Assembly (NCBI RefSeq): GCF_001507545.1 | Contig: NZ_LQBP01000003.1 | Location: 248,001-312,000, forward strand | Source: Ruegeria profundi | Lineage (GTDB): Bacteria; Pseudomonadota; Alphaproteobacteria; Rhodobacterales; Rhodobacteraceae | Direction: 5' to 3' | Length of the DNA: 64,000 bases | Part shown: positions 51,108-60,498 of the stretch, in pieces | Layout: each line of letters opens with the position of its first letter | How positions within the stretch are numbered: the first letter of the stretch is position 1 | Made by a program: the position numbers and the translations under genes | Notes under the pieces: model-generated | Database searches by the model: none | Told to the model about the DNA's origin: nothing | Seen by the model: the letters and a program-made list of their open reading frames with translations, nothing else

Positions 51108-51980
51108 TCAGCCGCTGGCGCCGTTGTGGTGGATTGTTCCCAATCCGGACAGGTCATAGCCACTGAATTCCGCGGCGCGGATGCTGAAACGTTCTGATTG
51201 CAGAAAGCCCAGCAGTTTCAGCATCGGATCCTCGAAATAGGCGCGTCGCCAGATGGCCAGATCCAGACGTTCGGAATGGGTCGGGACGAAATTCAGATCA
51301 TAGAGCCCAGCCAAGGCACCCAGCCCGAACCCAACCTCGGCCTTGCTGTCGTGCAGGGCAATGGCCAGCTCTTCTTCGGTGCGGGCAGCGGTGGGTAGAG
51401 TGTCCAGATCGTCGCGCGTCAGCCCGTGGGCTTCAAGCTGCGTGTCGAATAACCGCTGACTGGCGGCGCTGTCCTGACGCAGGATCACCCGCCTTCCTTT
51501 CAAATCGGAAAATCCGGAGATGCCCGTGGCTTTTGGGGACAGAAGCAGCCCGCGCTGTCGCTGCGCGATTTCGTAAAGAACAACCGGAGCCTCACCGAGA
51601 TTGGCACGCAAGGACTGCGTGTTAAAGCCGTTGTCTTCGTGAATATGCAGCGCCGCGGCTTGTGCGCTGCGATCCTTCAGGCGGTCCAACCCATCGAACG
51701 AGCCGTCATAATACGTCGCCAGACCCGATCCACTTTCACGCAGCGCCCAATCTAGCAACGGATCATGACTGCCTGCGACAATCGGGGGTAGCGGAGGTTC
51801 TGCCACCTGCGGGCCTGAGCGTGAGGCATTGAGCCATGCGATAACCTCGGCCCTTGGAAACAGAAGCTTACCCATGGCGCGCACACAGGGAACCTCACCA
51901 GATGAGGCAAGGTCATAGGCCTTCCGCTCGCCAATGCGCAGCAGGTCAGCCAGCTCTTTCGTCGTCAGGTATTCAGACAT
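51108..51980 (-). CDS. HTH regulator with periplasmic-binding-like domain (COG1910 type)
   Basis: Probable metal-oxyanion-responsive regulator. The N-terminal 55 residues are an excisionase-type winged helix (LTTKELADLLRIGERKAYDL); the rest is a cytoplasmic version of a molybdate/tungstate-type binding domain (PBP_like, with SGFSDLKGRRVILRQDSAASQ). It ends the formate dehydrogenase operon, just opposite tupA, so it may sense tungstate or molybdate and control both. Ligand and targets are inferred. Its ATG follows the stop of the 41-residue gene directly (TAAATG). Confidence 0.8.
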   Translation of the reverse strand: MSEYLTTKELADLLRIGERKAYDLASSGEVPCVRAMGKLLFPRAEVIAWLNASRSGPQVAEPPLPPIVAGSHDPLLDWALRESGSGLATYYDGSFDGLDRLKDRSAQAAALHIHEDNGFNTQSLRANLGEAPVVLYEIAQRQRGLLLSPKATGISGFSDLKGRRVILRQDSAASQRLFDTQLEAHGLTRDDLDTLPTAARTEEELAIALHDSKAEVGFGLGALAGLYDLNFVPTHSERLDLAIWRRAYFEDPMLKLLGFLQSERFSIRAAEFSGYDLSGLGTIHHNGASG

Positions 51981-52106
51981 TTAGTCGAGGCGCACAGCGG
52001 ATCCGGATCCCACATCCGCCGCGCTGAATCCCATCTGTTGCAGCGCAAAGGGTGCAGCAGCGGTAATCACGACCATTGCGGCCACAGCGGCAATAAAGGC
52101 TTTCAT
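51981..52106 (-). CDS. 41-residue small protein of the formate dehydrogenase operon
   Basis: A short frame between the cytochrome and the regulator. It starts MKAFIAAVAAMVVITAAAPF, a signal-like or membrane segment of about 19 residues, and ends in a short polar tail (VGSGSAVRLD). The ATG at 52106 overlaps the upstream stop (ATGA), and GGAGGAGACCG lies just before it, so the signal for translation is strong. The next gene begins right after its stop. It may be a small lipoprotein-like or membrane peptide of the complex; function unknown. Confidence 0.75.
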   Translation of the reverse strand: MKAFIAAVAAMVVITAAAPFALQQMGFSAADVGSGSAVRLD

Positions 52107-53380
52107 CGGTCTCCTCCGGTTGCGTTCTCCGGTGCCGTTGCGCGGCGCAGAAAGGCGACCAAATCGTCGCGGTCTTGCGCTTGTGTAATCCGTTGCATCG
52201 GCATCTTTGACCCCGGAATGTAGTGGTCTGGCCCTTCGTCGAAAAGGGCATCTATCGTATCGTCATTCCAAATGATATCAGAGTCTTGCAGCGTATCCGA
52301 GTAAAAATATCCCGGCAGAGTTCCAGCCTTTCGACCAAAGACGCCGTGCAATGTCGGACCCGCCCGCCTTTCCCCATCCGGTGTCAGGCTATGACAGATC
52401 GAGCATTTGCGGGCAAACTGGCGTTCACCATTGCTCATCTCTTCCGGGTTTTTAAGGAAACTTGGTTCAATCGAAGCCATTTGCGCCTGATCACCAAGTG
52501 CTGACACAGGCCAACTATACATCGCCTCATCAATACCGCCCGCGTGAATATTCCGTCCGTCGGTAGAAAACGCCAAAGCCCAAACCGGCCCACGCAGGGT
52601 GGCGCGGAAATCCTGTGCGATACGCCAGTCCTTCGTGTCGATGATCATGATGTAACCTTCACCGTCGCCCACTGCCAGCATTGTGCGATCCGGGCTAAGC
52701 GCCAAGGCCAGGATAGGACGGCGGCCAAGGGTAAAATCGCGCTCTTCTCCGGTATTCAGATCCAATATGCGCGTCACACCGTCCACCGCTCCATAGGCAA
52801 TCCAGTTGTCTTGGGTGTTCAGAACAAGCTCATTTATCCCAAAGCCATGTTCGACCAGACGCCGTGTTTCCTCGCCGCTGGCCACATCCCAAATTCGCAA
52901 AGTTCCATCCATACCGGCGGAATACAATGTGGCACCATCGGATGAGAAGGCGACAGCGTTAACCCCGCTACCAATGGTTAGGGTATGTGCGTTTGAACCG
53001 TCCTCGGGCCAAAGTCCGATGGTGCCGTCCCAACTTGCCGTTGCCACGTGAGTTTTCGAGGTCGCAAGTCCCACGATCTTTCCCTTGTGACGGCCAACAA
53101 CCTCGCCACCCGGCCAGCGGCGCAAGGTAAAGTCATCTCCGGCTGAGTAGATCGCACGCCCGTTGAAAGAGACACAGTTTACGGCGGCCTCGTGCCCCTC
53201 AAGCCATTCCGGCTTGCCGTCCGACCACAGCCCAACGGAATTATCGAAGCTTGCCGTCGCGATCCGCCCGTCAGGCGCGGTCGCGATCCCCATGATCGGG
53301 CCGCCGTGACCTTTGAGCGTAAAGAACTCGGCCAAGGCGGGCAGGGGGATCAGAGCAAGTGCAACGGCCAGCCAGCGCAT
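52103..53380 (-). CDS. WD40-repeat and cytochrome c fusion protein
   Basis: Exported protein: signal peptide at 1-17 (VALALIPLPALAE). Residues about 20-310 form a beta propeller of WD40 repeats (GHGGPIMGIATAPDGR, SASWDGTIGLW-type and AGMDGTLRIWD). The last 100 residues are a class I cytochrome c, with heme motif CSICH (ARKCSICHSLTPDG) and a distal methionine in GSKMPMQ. It is transcribed between the cytochrome b subunit and the 41-residue gene, so it may carry electrons from the formate dehydrogenase into the periplasm. The overlap with the next gene is three to four bases. Confidence 0.85.
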   Translation of the reverse strand: MRWLAVALALIPLPALAEFFTLKGHGGPIMGIATAPDGRIATASFDNSVGLWSDGKPEWLEGHEAAVNCVSFNGRAIYSAGDDFTLRRWPGGEVVGRHKGKIVGLATSKTHVATASWDGTIGLWPEDGSNAHTLTIGSGVNAVAFSSDGATLYSAGMDGTLRIWDVASGEETRRLVEHGFGINELVLNTQDNWIAYGAVDGVTRILDLNTGEERDFTLGRRPILALALSPDRTMLAVGDGEGYIMIIDTKDWRIAQDFRATLRGPVWALAFSTDGRNIHAGGIDEAMYSWPVSALGDQAQMASIEPSFLKNPEEMSNGERQFARKCSICHSLTPDGERRAGPTLHGVFGRKAGTLPGYFYSDTLQDSDIIWNDDTIDALFDEGPDHYIPGSKMPMQRITQAQDRDDLVAFLRRATAPENATGGDR

Positions 53381-54589
53381 CTATTCCGCAGGCGAGGCCG
53401 CTGCTTTTCCGGCTTCTTTTTCCTGCACCTCTTCCAACCACAGCGAGTGATGTTCGCGCGCCCATTGTTCTTCGACTTCACCCGTGCCCATGGCATCGAA
53501 CGCGCCTTCCATCCCGACAGAGCCAAGGTAGATATGCGCAATGATGATGGCGATAAAGATATAAGCGACGATCACGTGCCAGAGCTGCGCGTACTGCATC
53601 TCTTCCTGCGGGGACATTTGCGTCGGCAGGTTCAGGCCAAGCATCTGAGGAATTCCCGTGGCATTTGCGACCGAGAAGGTTTTGGCGAACATCGGCAGTT
53701 CGAACGGGAACAGAAGCGACAGGCCCGACAGGCTGATCGATATCCCCAGCAGGACACAGGCCCAGAAGATCACCTTTTGGCCGGCGTTGAATTTCTTGGC
53801 GGGCGGGTGGCTTCCTTTGGTGAATAGCCCCCCTCCGGCGGCCAGCCATTTCAGGTCGGTGCGGTTGGGGATGTTATGCGCGATCCAATTCACGGTGATG
53901 ATGACCAACCCCAGCATAAAGGCCCAGGCCAGATTGTTGTGCAGCCACTTACAGCCCTGCGCGATAGTCGCGAACCCTTCTTTTCCAAAGATCGGGATAA
54001 GGAAGTCGCGGCCATAAAGGGTCAGCAGCCCCGTTATTCCCAGTACCAGGAACGAGCCCGCAAACAACCAGTGGCCGAAACGTTCAAACCCGTTAAAGCG
54101 AAGCACGGTCCGGCCTGTTTTTTCCCCGTCTATGCGAATTCTTCCGCGCAGCAGGAAAAACAGCACGAGGATGGCCAGCATTCCAGCAATGATATACGTT
54201 CCGTATTCGCGCAGCGGACCGGTGCGAAATGCCATCCACCACATACCACCGTCCTGAATCAGAACGCTGTCGGCGGGTCCGCGCGACGACACTGTTACAT
54301 CTGCTGACCCGTAGCGCAACGCTCGGTAGACGTCGCTGTCCGAGGCAACCCCGCGTGTCCCGAACTGCCCCAGCAACCCTTCGACATTGCCTTGGCCGGT
54401 GTTTTGCGATCGGTAGCTGTCATCCACTTTTTCACCGCGCTGACGGGCCAGGATATCCTCTAACGTGGTTGCGCCGCCTGTAGAGGCGCGCTCATTCGCG
54501 GTGGCCGGTGCCTCGGTCTCGTTGGTTTGCGCGATGGTGGCTTGTGCCAGTCCAATGGTAAACAGCAATGCGATGAATAAGCGGAACAT
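53381..54589 (-). CDS. fdoI: Formate dehydrogenase cytochrome b subunit
   Basis: Membrane anchor that takes electrons from the iron-sulfur subunit and passes them to quinone. The four-helix core runs from about 170 to 370 (HNLAWAFMLGLVIITVNWIAHNIP and IVAYIFIAIIIAHIYLG), with histidines for two b hemes. A signal peptide and about 100 extra residues (polar, EKVDDSYRSQNTG) stand before the first core helix; they are unusual and perhaps periplasmic. ATG 54589 with GAGG just upstream is preferred over the longer frame. The symbol is by analogy; alphaproteobacteria also call it fdhC or fdhI. Confidence 0.88.
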   Translation of the reverse strand: MFRLFIALLFTIGLAQATIAQTNETEAPATANERASTGGATTLEDILARQRGEKVDDSYRSQNTGQGNVEGLLGQFGTRGVASDSDVYRALRYGSADVTVSSRGPADSVLIQDGGMWWMAFRTGPLREYGTYIIAGMLAILVLFFLLRGRIRIDGEKTGRTVLRFNGFERFGHWLFAGSFLVLGITGLLTLYGRDFLIPIFGKEGFATIAQGCKWLHNNLAWAFMLGLVIITVNWIAHNIPNRTDLKWLAAGGGLFTKGSHPPAKKFNAGQKVIFWACVLLGISISLSGLSLLFPFELPMFAKTFSVANATGIPQMLGLNLPTQMSPQEEMQYAQLWHVIVAYIFIAIIIAHIYLGSVGMEGAFDAMGTGEVEEQWAREHHSLWLEEVQEKEAGKAAASPAE

Positions 54590-54663
54590 CTGAACCTCGG
54601 TCAAAATCCCTGATCAGGCGACCCACGCATGCAGGTCGCCTGTTTGGTTTACGGAAAGCGGCC

Positions 54664-55260
54664 TTAGCCGTCTTTCTGGTCGTAAGCCGTGCCCCAGCCC
54701 CAAGCGCCCGAGCCAAACCCGCGCGCGACGACACGCTCACGGTAGATGGCGGACACCACGTCGCCGTCACCGGCGAGCAGGGCTTTCGTGGAACACATCT
54801 CGGCGCAGATGGGCAGTTTGCCTTCTGCGATCCGGTTGCGACCGTATTTGGCGAACTCTGCGGTCGAGTGCGTTTCCTCGGGCCCACCGGCGCAGAAGGT
54901 ACATTTGTCCATCTTGCCGCGTGATCCGAAGTTGCCCGCCTGCGGATACTGCGGCGCGCCGAAGGGGCACGCGTAGAAGCAATAGCCGCAGCCAATGCAC
55001 AGGTCCTTGGAATGCAGGACGACCCCTTCTTCGTTCTGATAGAAGCAGTCGACCGGGCACACCGCCATGCAAGGCGCGTCCGAGCAATGCATACAGGCCA
55101 CCGAGATCGAGCGTTCGCCCGGGTCACCGTCATTGATCGTCACCACCCTGCGGCGGTTCACGCCCCACGGCACCTCGTGTTCGTTCTTACACGCGGTGAC
55201 GCAGGCATTGCACTCGATGCAGCGTTCGGCGTCGCAGAGAAATTTTGCTCTTGCTGCCAT
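54664..55260 (-). CDS. fdoH: Formate dehydrogenase iron-sulfur subunit
   Basis: Electron-transfer subunit with four cysteine motifs: [48 protein letters not shown] and CTFC ... CAEMC, enough for four [4Fe-4S] clusters. The length of 198 residues is typical of the shorter tungsten-type FDH beta subunit (about 200 residues). It lies between the catalytic and cytochrome b subunits. The symbol is by analogy. Confidence 0.92.
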   Translation of the reverse strand: MAARAKFLCDAERCIECNACVTACKNEHEVPWGVNRRRVVTINDGDPGERSISVACMHCSDAPCMAVCPVDCFYQNEEGVVLHSKDLCIGCGYCFYACPFGAPQYPQAGNFGSRGKMDKCTFCAGGPEETHSTAEFAKYGRNRIAEGKLPICAEMCSTKALLAGDGDVVSAIYRERVVARGFGSGAWGWGTAYDQKDG

Positions 55261-55276
55261 GTTCTCTTTTCCTCCC

Positions 55277-58171
55277 TTACGCTGCCCAGATTTTGCACAG
55301 AGTCGCTTTGGTCTCTTGCATCTGGGTCACTGAATCGTAGCCATAGGTCTGGGCGGTGTTGGTGCTTTCACCCAGCACATAGGGATCGGCGCCTTTCGGG
55401 TATTTCGCCCGTAGGTCCTCGCCCTGGAAATGGCCACCGAAGTGGAATGGCATGAAGGCCACGCCGGCACCGACCCTGTTGGTCAGCATCGCCATCACCT
55501 TGACCTTGCCACCTTCCGGACCTTCCACCCAGACCTGTGATCCGTCGCGAATTCCAAGGTTGTTGGCATCGCGCGGATTGATCTCGACGAACATGTCCTG
55601 CTGAAGCTCAGCCAGCCATGGATTTGACCGCGTCTCATCCCCGCCGCCTTCATATTCGACCAGACGACCTGACGTGAGGATTATCGGGTAATCCTTTGAA
55701 AAGTCGTTCTTCTGGATAGAAGCATAAAGGGTCGGCAGGCGATAAGCCTGACGGTCTTCGTAGGTCGGATAGTCCTCCACCAGATCGCGCCGGTTGGTAT
55801 AGAGCGGCTCGCGATGCAGTGGGATCGGATCCGGGAAGGTCCAGACGACCGCGCGGGCCTTGGCGTTCCCGAAGGGCGCGCAGCCATGCTTGATCGCAAC
55901 CCGCTGGATACCGCCGGAGAGGTCGGTTTTCCAGTTGGTCTCTGGTCCCGCAACGGCGTCGATGGCCGCGCGTTCCTCATCCGTCAGGTCTCCATCCCAG
56001 CCAAGGTCCATCAGCATTTGCATCGTGAATTCGGGATATCCATCCTGAATTTCCGACCCAACACTATAAACCCCTTCGGCCAACAGGTTGTCACCATCGC
56101 GTTCCACGCCAAAGCGCGCGCGGAAGGTCAGGCCACCTTCGGCCACCGGTTTGGACATATCATAAAGGTTCGGTGTCCCTGTATGACCCATTTCCGGCGT
56201 TCCCCAGCAGGGCCAGGGCAGGCCGTAGTATTCGCCGTCATTCGGACCGCCAACAGCCTGCAGCGTGGTTCTGTCGAACGTGTGCTGATTGGCCATGTGA
56301 CTTTTCAGACGTTCCGGCGATTGGCCTGTATAGCCGATGGTCCAGAGGCCGCGGTTGAACTCACGCGTGATGCTTTCAACATTCGGGGTCTCGGGGTCCT
56401 CCATCTCGATATTGCGGAACAGACGATCCGCCCAGCCGAACTTGTTTGCGAACTTGGCCATGATGACCTCGTCCGGCAGGCTTTCGAACAGCGGATCGAC
56501 CACTTTATCGCGCCACTGTAGCGACCGGTTCGAGGCCGTGACCGAGCCACGGGTTTCGAACTGCGTACAGGCGGGCAAGAGGTAGACGCCATCGGTGCGG
56601 TCATGGAGAACAGCCGAGACGGTGGGATACGGATCAATTACGACCAGCATGTCCAGCTTTTCCATTGCCGTCTTCATCTCCGGTCCTCGCGTTTGCGAGT
56701 TCGGAGCGTGACCCCACAGAACCATGGCGCGAACGTTGTTGTCCTGATCCATGTTTGCCGGGTCCTCTAGAACACCGTCGATCCAACGAGACACCGGAAT
56801 GCCGCGTTCGTTCTGAAGCGGCTTGTCCTTGCCGTCCTTGTCTTTGATCGAAGCGAACTGACCAGCCAGCCATTCTGGGTCTTCACCCCAGACGCGTGCC
56901 CAATGGGCCCATGCACCTTTTGACAGACCATAGTAGCCGGGCAGGGTGTGAGACAGAACACCAAGGTCCGTCGCGCCCTGCACGTTGTCGTGGCCGCGGA
57001 AGATGTTGGTGCCACCGCCAGACGTGCCCATGTTACCAAGTGCAAGTTGCAGAACGCAGTAGGCGCGGGTGTTGTTGTTCCCGTTTGTGTGCTGCGTGCC
57101 ACCCATGCACCAGATCACTGTTCCGGGGCGATTGTTCACCAAAGTGCGCGCCACGCGCTTCAGCTGTGAACCGGGTACACCCGTCACGCGCTCGGTTTCT
57201 TCTGGCGTCCAGTTGGCGACCTCTTCGCGGATCTGGTCCATTCCCCAGACACGGGTGCGGATGAACTCTTTGTCCTCCCAACCGTTGTCGAAGATGTGCC
57301 ACAGCATTCCCCAGATCAGGGCAACGTCTGTTCCGGGACGGAACCGGACATATTCATCTGCGTGTGCCGCTGTGCGCGTAAAGCGCGGGTCACACACAAT
57401 CAGCGGTGCGTTGTTCTGCTCTTTCGCGCGCAGAACATGCAGCAGCGAGACGGGGTGCGCCTCGGCCGGGTTGCCGCCGATGATGAAGATCGCCTTTGAG
57501 TTATGGATGTCGTTGTAGCTGTTGGTCATGGCGCCGTAGCCCCATGTATTCGCAACACCCGCAACCGTGGTTGAGTGACAAATCCGGGCCTGGTGGTCCA
57601 CGTTGTTCGTACCCCAATAAGCGGCGAACTTGCGGAACAGATAGGCCTGTTCATTGTTGTGCTTTGCAGACCCCAACCAGTACACGCTGTCTGGTCCGGA
57701 TTCCTGGCGGATGTTCATCATGCCGTCGCCGATCTCATTGATCGCCTCTTCCCAGCTGATGCGTTTCCACTCTCCGCCTTCTTTTTTCATCGGGTATTTC
57801 AGGCGGCGCTCGCCGTGGGCGTGTTCGCGAACCGAGGCCCCCTTGGCGCAGTGCGCACCCAAATTGAACGGGCTATCCCAGCCCGGCTCCTGACCGATCC
57901 ATACGCCGTTCGATACTTCGGCAACCACGGTGCAACCGACCGAACAATGCGTGCAAACCGATTTCACTAGGTTGACCGCGCCGGTGGCTGTGGCGGCGGC
58001 ATTGGCCTGTGTCACGGTTCCACCCGTGGCGCTGATCGCGGCAAGGCCGCCAATCGTCAGGCCCGAGCCACGCAGGAATGCGCGGCGATCGACGGTTTTC
58101 TCGCCGATTTGGGACAGGATACTTGTCCGCTGGGGGCGTCTCGCAACCCCGTTGGTCTTTTTCCTAAGCAT
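55277..58171 (-). CDS. fdoG: Formate dehydrogenase catalytic subunit, tungsten/molybdenum, cysteine type
   Basis: Oxidises formate to CO2 in the periplasm. A Tat signal is present, with RR at residues 29-30 (VDRRAFLRG). The [4Fe-4S] ligands are C73, C76, C80 and C108, and the metal ligand is C198 in [12 protein letters not shown]: cysteine and not selenocysteine. The C-terminal pterin-binding domain follows (molydop_binding). The length of 964 residues is normal. The link to tupBCA suggests tungsten as the metal. The symbol is by analogy. Confidence 0.95.
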   Translation of the reverse strand: MLRKKTNGVARRPQRTSILSQIGEKTVDRRAFLRGSGLTIGGLAAISATGGTVTQANAAATATGAVNLVKSVCTHCSVGCTVVAEVSNGVWIGQEPGWDSPFNLGAHCAKGASVREHAHGERRLKYPMKKEGGEWKRISWEEAINEIGDGMMNIRQESGPDSVYWLGSAKHNNEQAYLFRKFAAYWGTNNVDHQARICHSTTVAGVANTWGYGAMTNSYNDIHNSKAIFIIGGNPAEAHPVSLLHVLRAKEQNNAPLIVCDPRFTRTAAHADEYVRFRPGTDVALIWGMLWHIFDNGWEDKEFIRTRVWGMDQIREEVANWTPEETERVTGVPGSQLKRVARTLVNNRPGTVIWCMGGTQHTNGNNNTRAYCVLQLALGNMGTSGGGTNIFRGHDNVQGATDLGVLSHTLPGYYGLSKGAWAHWARVWGEDPEWLAGQFASIKDKDGKDKPLQNERGIPVSRWIDGVLEDPANMDQDNNVRAMVLWGHAPNSQTRGPEMKTAMEKLDMLVVIDPYPTVSAVLHDRTDGVYLLPACTQFETRGSVTASNRSLQWRDKVVDPLFESLPDEVIMAKFANKFGWADRLFRNIEMEDPETPNVESITREFNRGLWTIGYTGQSPERLKSHMANQHTFDRTTLQAVGGPNDGEYYGLPWPCWGTPEMGHTGTPNLYDMSKPVAEGGLTFRARFGVERDGDNLLAEGVYSVGSEIQDGYPEFTMQMLMDLGWDGDLTDEERAAIDAVAGPETNWKTDLSGGIQRVAIKHGCAPFGNAKARAVVWTFPDPIPLHREPLYTNRRDLVEDYPTYEDRQAYRLPTLYASIQKNDFSKDYPIILTSGRLVEYEGGGDETRSNPWLAELQQDMFVEINPRDANNLGIRDGSQVWVEGPEGGKVKVMAMLTNRVGAGVAFMPFHFGGHFQGEDLRAKYPKGADPYVLGESTNTAQTYGYDSVTQMQETKATLCKIWAA

Positions 58172-58275
58172 TTTTCTCCTCCCTTGCTGGCCATGACCTG
58201 CATGGCTGGCTTGGTGCTGTTGATGCCGACGTCAGGGCCAATCGCAACCGTCTGCCGGGTGTGACAACGTCCGGG

Positions 58276-58464
58276 TTAGAACCGGGCGCTGTCGAGGTAA
58301 GCGCGCGTATGCGCGGTGTCCTGCATCCGGGTTTCGTCCGTTGGCAGCTCGGCTGCTTCGGCCTGTCCGGTCAGGCTGGCGGCGGCAACGGCAGCGGGTG
58401 CGGCGGTTCCGGCCAGTTTGAGGAAGTCGCGGCGCGTTGCGCCTTCTTCCTTGGTCTTGCTCAT
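58276..58464 (-). CDS. Small Tat-signal protein of formate dehydrogenase operon (62 aa)
   Basis: A 62-residue protein with a twin-arginine motif near the start (TRRDFLKLAGTAAPAAVAAASL). After the predicted cleavage site only about 30 residues are left. It is the known small Tat-type protein found next to FDH genes, perhaps a chaperone or anchor that escorts the catalytic subunit; its function is not established. ATG 58464 has AAGGAG upstream. It is 104 bases before the catalytic gene. Confidence 0.8.
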   Translation of the reverse strand: MSKTKEEGATRRDFLKLAGTAAPAAVAAASLTGQAEAAELPTDETRMQDTAHTRAYLDSARF

Positions 58465-58525
58465 GGGCTTCTCCTTTCCCATTTGCAGTTTGACGCCCCA
58501 AAAGGCGCCGGTGAATGACAGCGGT

Positions 58526-59137
58526 TCAGGCTGTCGTCATTCGAAACGCCTCGCGCTCGATCTCCATGAACACCCGACCGGCCGTGCCGACAGATGCGTA
58601 AAGAACCGATGCTTCGGCGGCTTCCAGATCCGCATAGAAATGCGTGGCCCAGGGGCCGATATGCTTGTTCCAGAACGCCTTTTGATCAGCCAGTGTGGCA
58701 GGCACACCAAAACGGCCAACGATCATGCCCGCCATCATCTCCATCAACGAGGCAATATTGTCCTCTGGCTCAAACACGTTTTGGGCCCGCGTGATACTGC
58801 GTGCGGCCATGTCCTTGCGCAGCTGCGCCAAGGGTTTTTCGTTCAGAAAACCGGTCAGGTAAAAGCTTGCATAGGGCAGCAGCTCGCCACGTCCCAGCCC
58901 AATGAACAGCGCGTTGAACTCACGTTCCGCAGCGGCGGGTTTGGTGACTTTTGCCACACGCGCCATGGCCTGAATGGCCTGCCCCAGATCAGTATCGTCA
59001 CCAGTCAGGCCAGCGACCTGATCCAGCAGCATCTGATCCGGTGGGGCAGCTAACAGAAGCCCAAGAAAGTTATAGAAATCAGCGCGCAGGCGATCCTCGG
59101 ATGAGACATCAAGTTGTTGCGCGTTGTTTGCGGTCAT
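58526..59137 (-). CDS. TorD/DmsD-family chaperone
   Basis: Helical cytoplasmic chaperone that binds Tat signals of molybdo/tungsto-enzymes until cofactor insertion is complete. The protein shows the TorD pattern LRADFYNFLGLLLAAPP and EREFNALFIGLGRGELLPYASFYL. The length of 203 residues is normal. ATG 59137 follows AAGGA at proper distance. The client is probably the formate dehydrogenase catalytic subunit. Confidence 0.87.
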   Translation of the reverse strand: MTANNAQQLDVSSEDRLRADFYNFLGLLLAAPPDQMLLDQVAGLTGDDTDLGQAIQAMARVAKVTKPAAAEREFNALFIGLGRGELLPYASFYLTGFLNEKPLAQLRKDMAARSITRAQNVFEPEDNIASLMEMMAGMIVGRFGVPATLADQKAFWNKHIGPWATHFYADLEAAEASVLYASVGTAGRVFMEIEREAFRMTTA

Positions 59138-59141
59138 GAGG

Positions 59142-59708
59142 CTATCCTTCAAACTCGAATTTCATGCGACGTGGGGTAGGGGCCAGTTCAACCTCTTCGG
59201 TGTCCTCAGCCACTGCGACAATAACGGGCGTCGGGCTGGGCTCTTCCAGCAACTCGGGGTCCGCGTCCGGCTCGGCTGTGTCTTCTTCCGGCTGTTCTTC
59301 TTCAGCTTGCGCCGCTAGCGCTTCGATATGGGCCAGCATGCCTTTGCCGACCTGATAGGCCGTAGAGATATTTTCGATCACGCACGCAGCGTCGGTATAA
59401 TCTTCGCCGTAATCGACCAGCCCGTCGACATTGGCCAGAACCGGATTCAGCCGCCACAAACGCCGCAGTGCGCGGCGGCGCAGGCGGTCCGGCACAGCCT
59501 TGGCCATAAAGCCCGAGACGTCATCCCCGGCTTGCAACTGATCGGGATCGGGCAGGTTGAACTCAGCCAATATCTCGGCGTCGCTCTTTTCCTGCAACTC
59601 GGCCTGTTGTGCGGCAATGGCTTGGTCTTCGGCCGCGATCACTTCGGCTTCGGCCTCAGCCTGAACGGCGGCCTTGCGGCGGGACCAGAAATCGCGGGCT
59701 TGTGTCAT
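59142..59708 (-). CDS. DUF3306 protein
   Basis: Protein of unknown function, repeatedly found beside formate dehydrogenase of this class. The N-terminus FWSRRKAAVQAE is a family signature. The core DRLRRRALRRLWRLNPVLANVDGLVDYGEDYTDAA fits DUF3306; N- and C-terminal parts are acidic, low-complexity and probably disordered. It overlaps the DUF3305 gene by four bases and precedes the TorD gene. Confidence 0.88.
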   Translation of the reverse strand: MTQARDFWSRRKAAVQAEAEAEVIAAEDQAIAAQQAELQEKSDAEILAEFNLPDPDQLQAGDDVSGFMAKAVPDRLRRRALRRLWRLNPVLANVDGLVDYGEDYTDAACVIENISTAYQVGKGMLAHIEALAAQAEEEQPEEDTAEPDADPELLEEPSPTPVIVAVAEDTEEVELAPTPRRMKFEFEG

Positions 59709-60259
59709 TGCGCGATCCTCCGCGGAGCGCGGTAAACGTCTGAGGCCTGCCGGATACGGGCGTCCCCCTTGCCATCTTCCACAAGATCGGTCCGCTTTTT
59801 GTCACGGCGGCGTTTGACGAAAACTTCGTTACGATGATGCTCCAACGCGAAATCCCTGACCCATGCGATCAGACCATCGGTCATCGGAATTTTCTCGACT
59901 ATCTCTTCCCCGGTATCGGCATAGTCCTGCCCTTCGAACGGGGATGCCGTGACAAGGACCGCATCCATCGGACGTTCCCCATCAAGCGCATCGCGCAGAA
60001 CCAGATAGATAGAGGGTTGACCGTCAGAGAGGTTGACCATGTAGGCTTCGGTTTCATCCGCCCAAAGTGTCAGGGGCAGGGTGGCTGCATGGTATTCCAC
60101 CGCGTCACCTTCACGGCGTAATTCACGCCAGTCTGCCGGTCCGGCACCCGGTAATACGGCAACGGCACGCCAGTTCCATTTGGCCCAGCGGGTAACACCG
60201 GGTGTTTTGCGCACGACGACGCCGATTGGCATTTCGATCTGGCTTGCGGCCTTGGCCAC
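59705..60259 (-). CDS. DUF3305 protein
   Basis: First gene of the FDH operon and of unknown function. PIGVVVRKTPGVTRWAKWNWRAVAVLPG fits DUF3305 (motif PxGVVVxR..S.W....WR..AVL), and WADETEAYMVNLSDGQPSIYLVLR the rest. I chose GTG 60259, since GGGGAGG lies upstream and homologues start near here; TTG 60316 would add 19 residues. The divergent polyferredoxin gene begins 240 bases away, so this gap likely holds a two-way promoter. Confidence 0.82.
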   Translation of the reverse strand: MAKAASQIEMPIGVVVRKTPGVTRWAKWNWRAVAVLPGAGPADWRELRREGDAVEYHAATLPLTLWADETEAYMVNLSDGQPSIYLVLRDALDGERPMDAVLVTASPFEGQDYADTGEEIVEKIPMTDGLIAWVRDFALEHHRNEVFVKRRRDKKRTDLVEDGKGDARIRQASDVYRAPRRIAQ

Positions 60260-60498
60260 TGGCTCCTCCCCGAAAGGCTCTCCCCTGCCTTCCCTCGCGT
60301 CCACTATGGTACACAATCCGGCTTTGTGCCAAGCATGAATTCTTTTGAAACATAATATTTTAATGTCTGTTCCTTACTTCAATTGTCGGGAACTGGTTTC
60401 GTAATTCACAAATTCATCAATGAATGATGCCAAGCGGATTGCCTGAGTGCCAATACGGTTTAATGTGCGAAGCATAAGGAATGTGTCCGGGGGAGGAT
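60260..60498. promoter_or_regulatory. Divergent promoter region of FDH operon and polyferredoxin
   Basis: This 239-base AT-richer region separates two divergent start codons. It shows AT-rich stretches at 60345-60420 but no motif that I can assign to a named regulator. Confidence 0.4.

Noticed and set aside
55277-58171. Selenocysteine formate dehydrogenase
   Set aside because: The metal-ligand position is a normal cysteine codon (C198), with no in-frame TGA.
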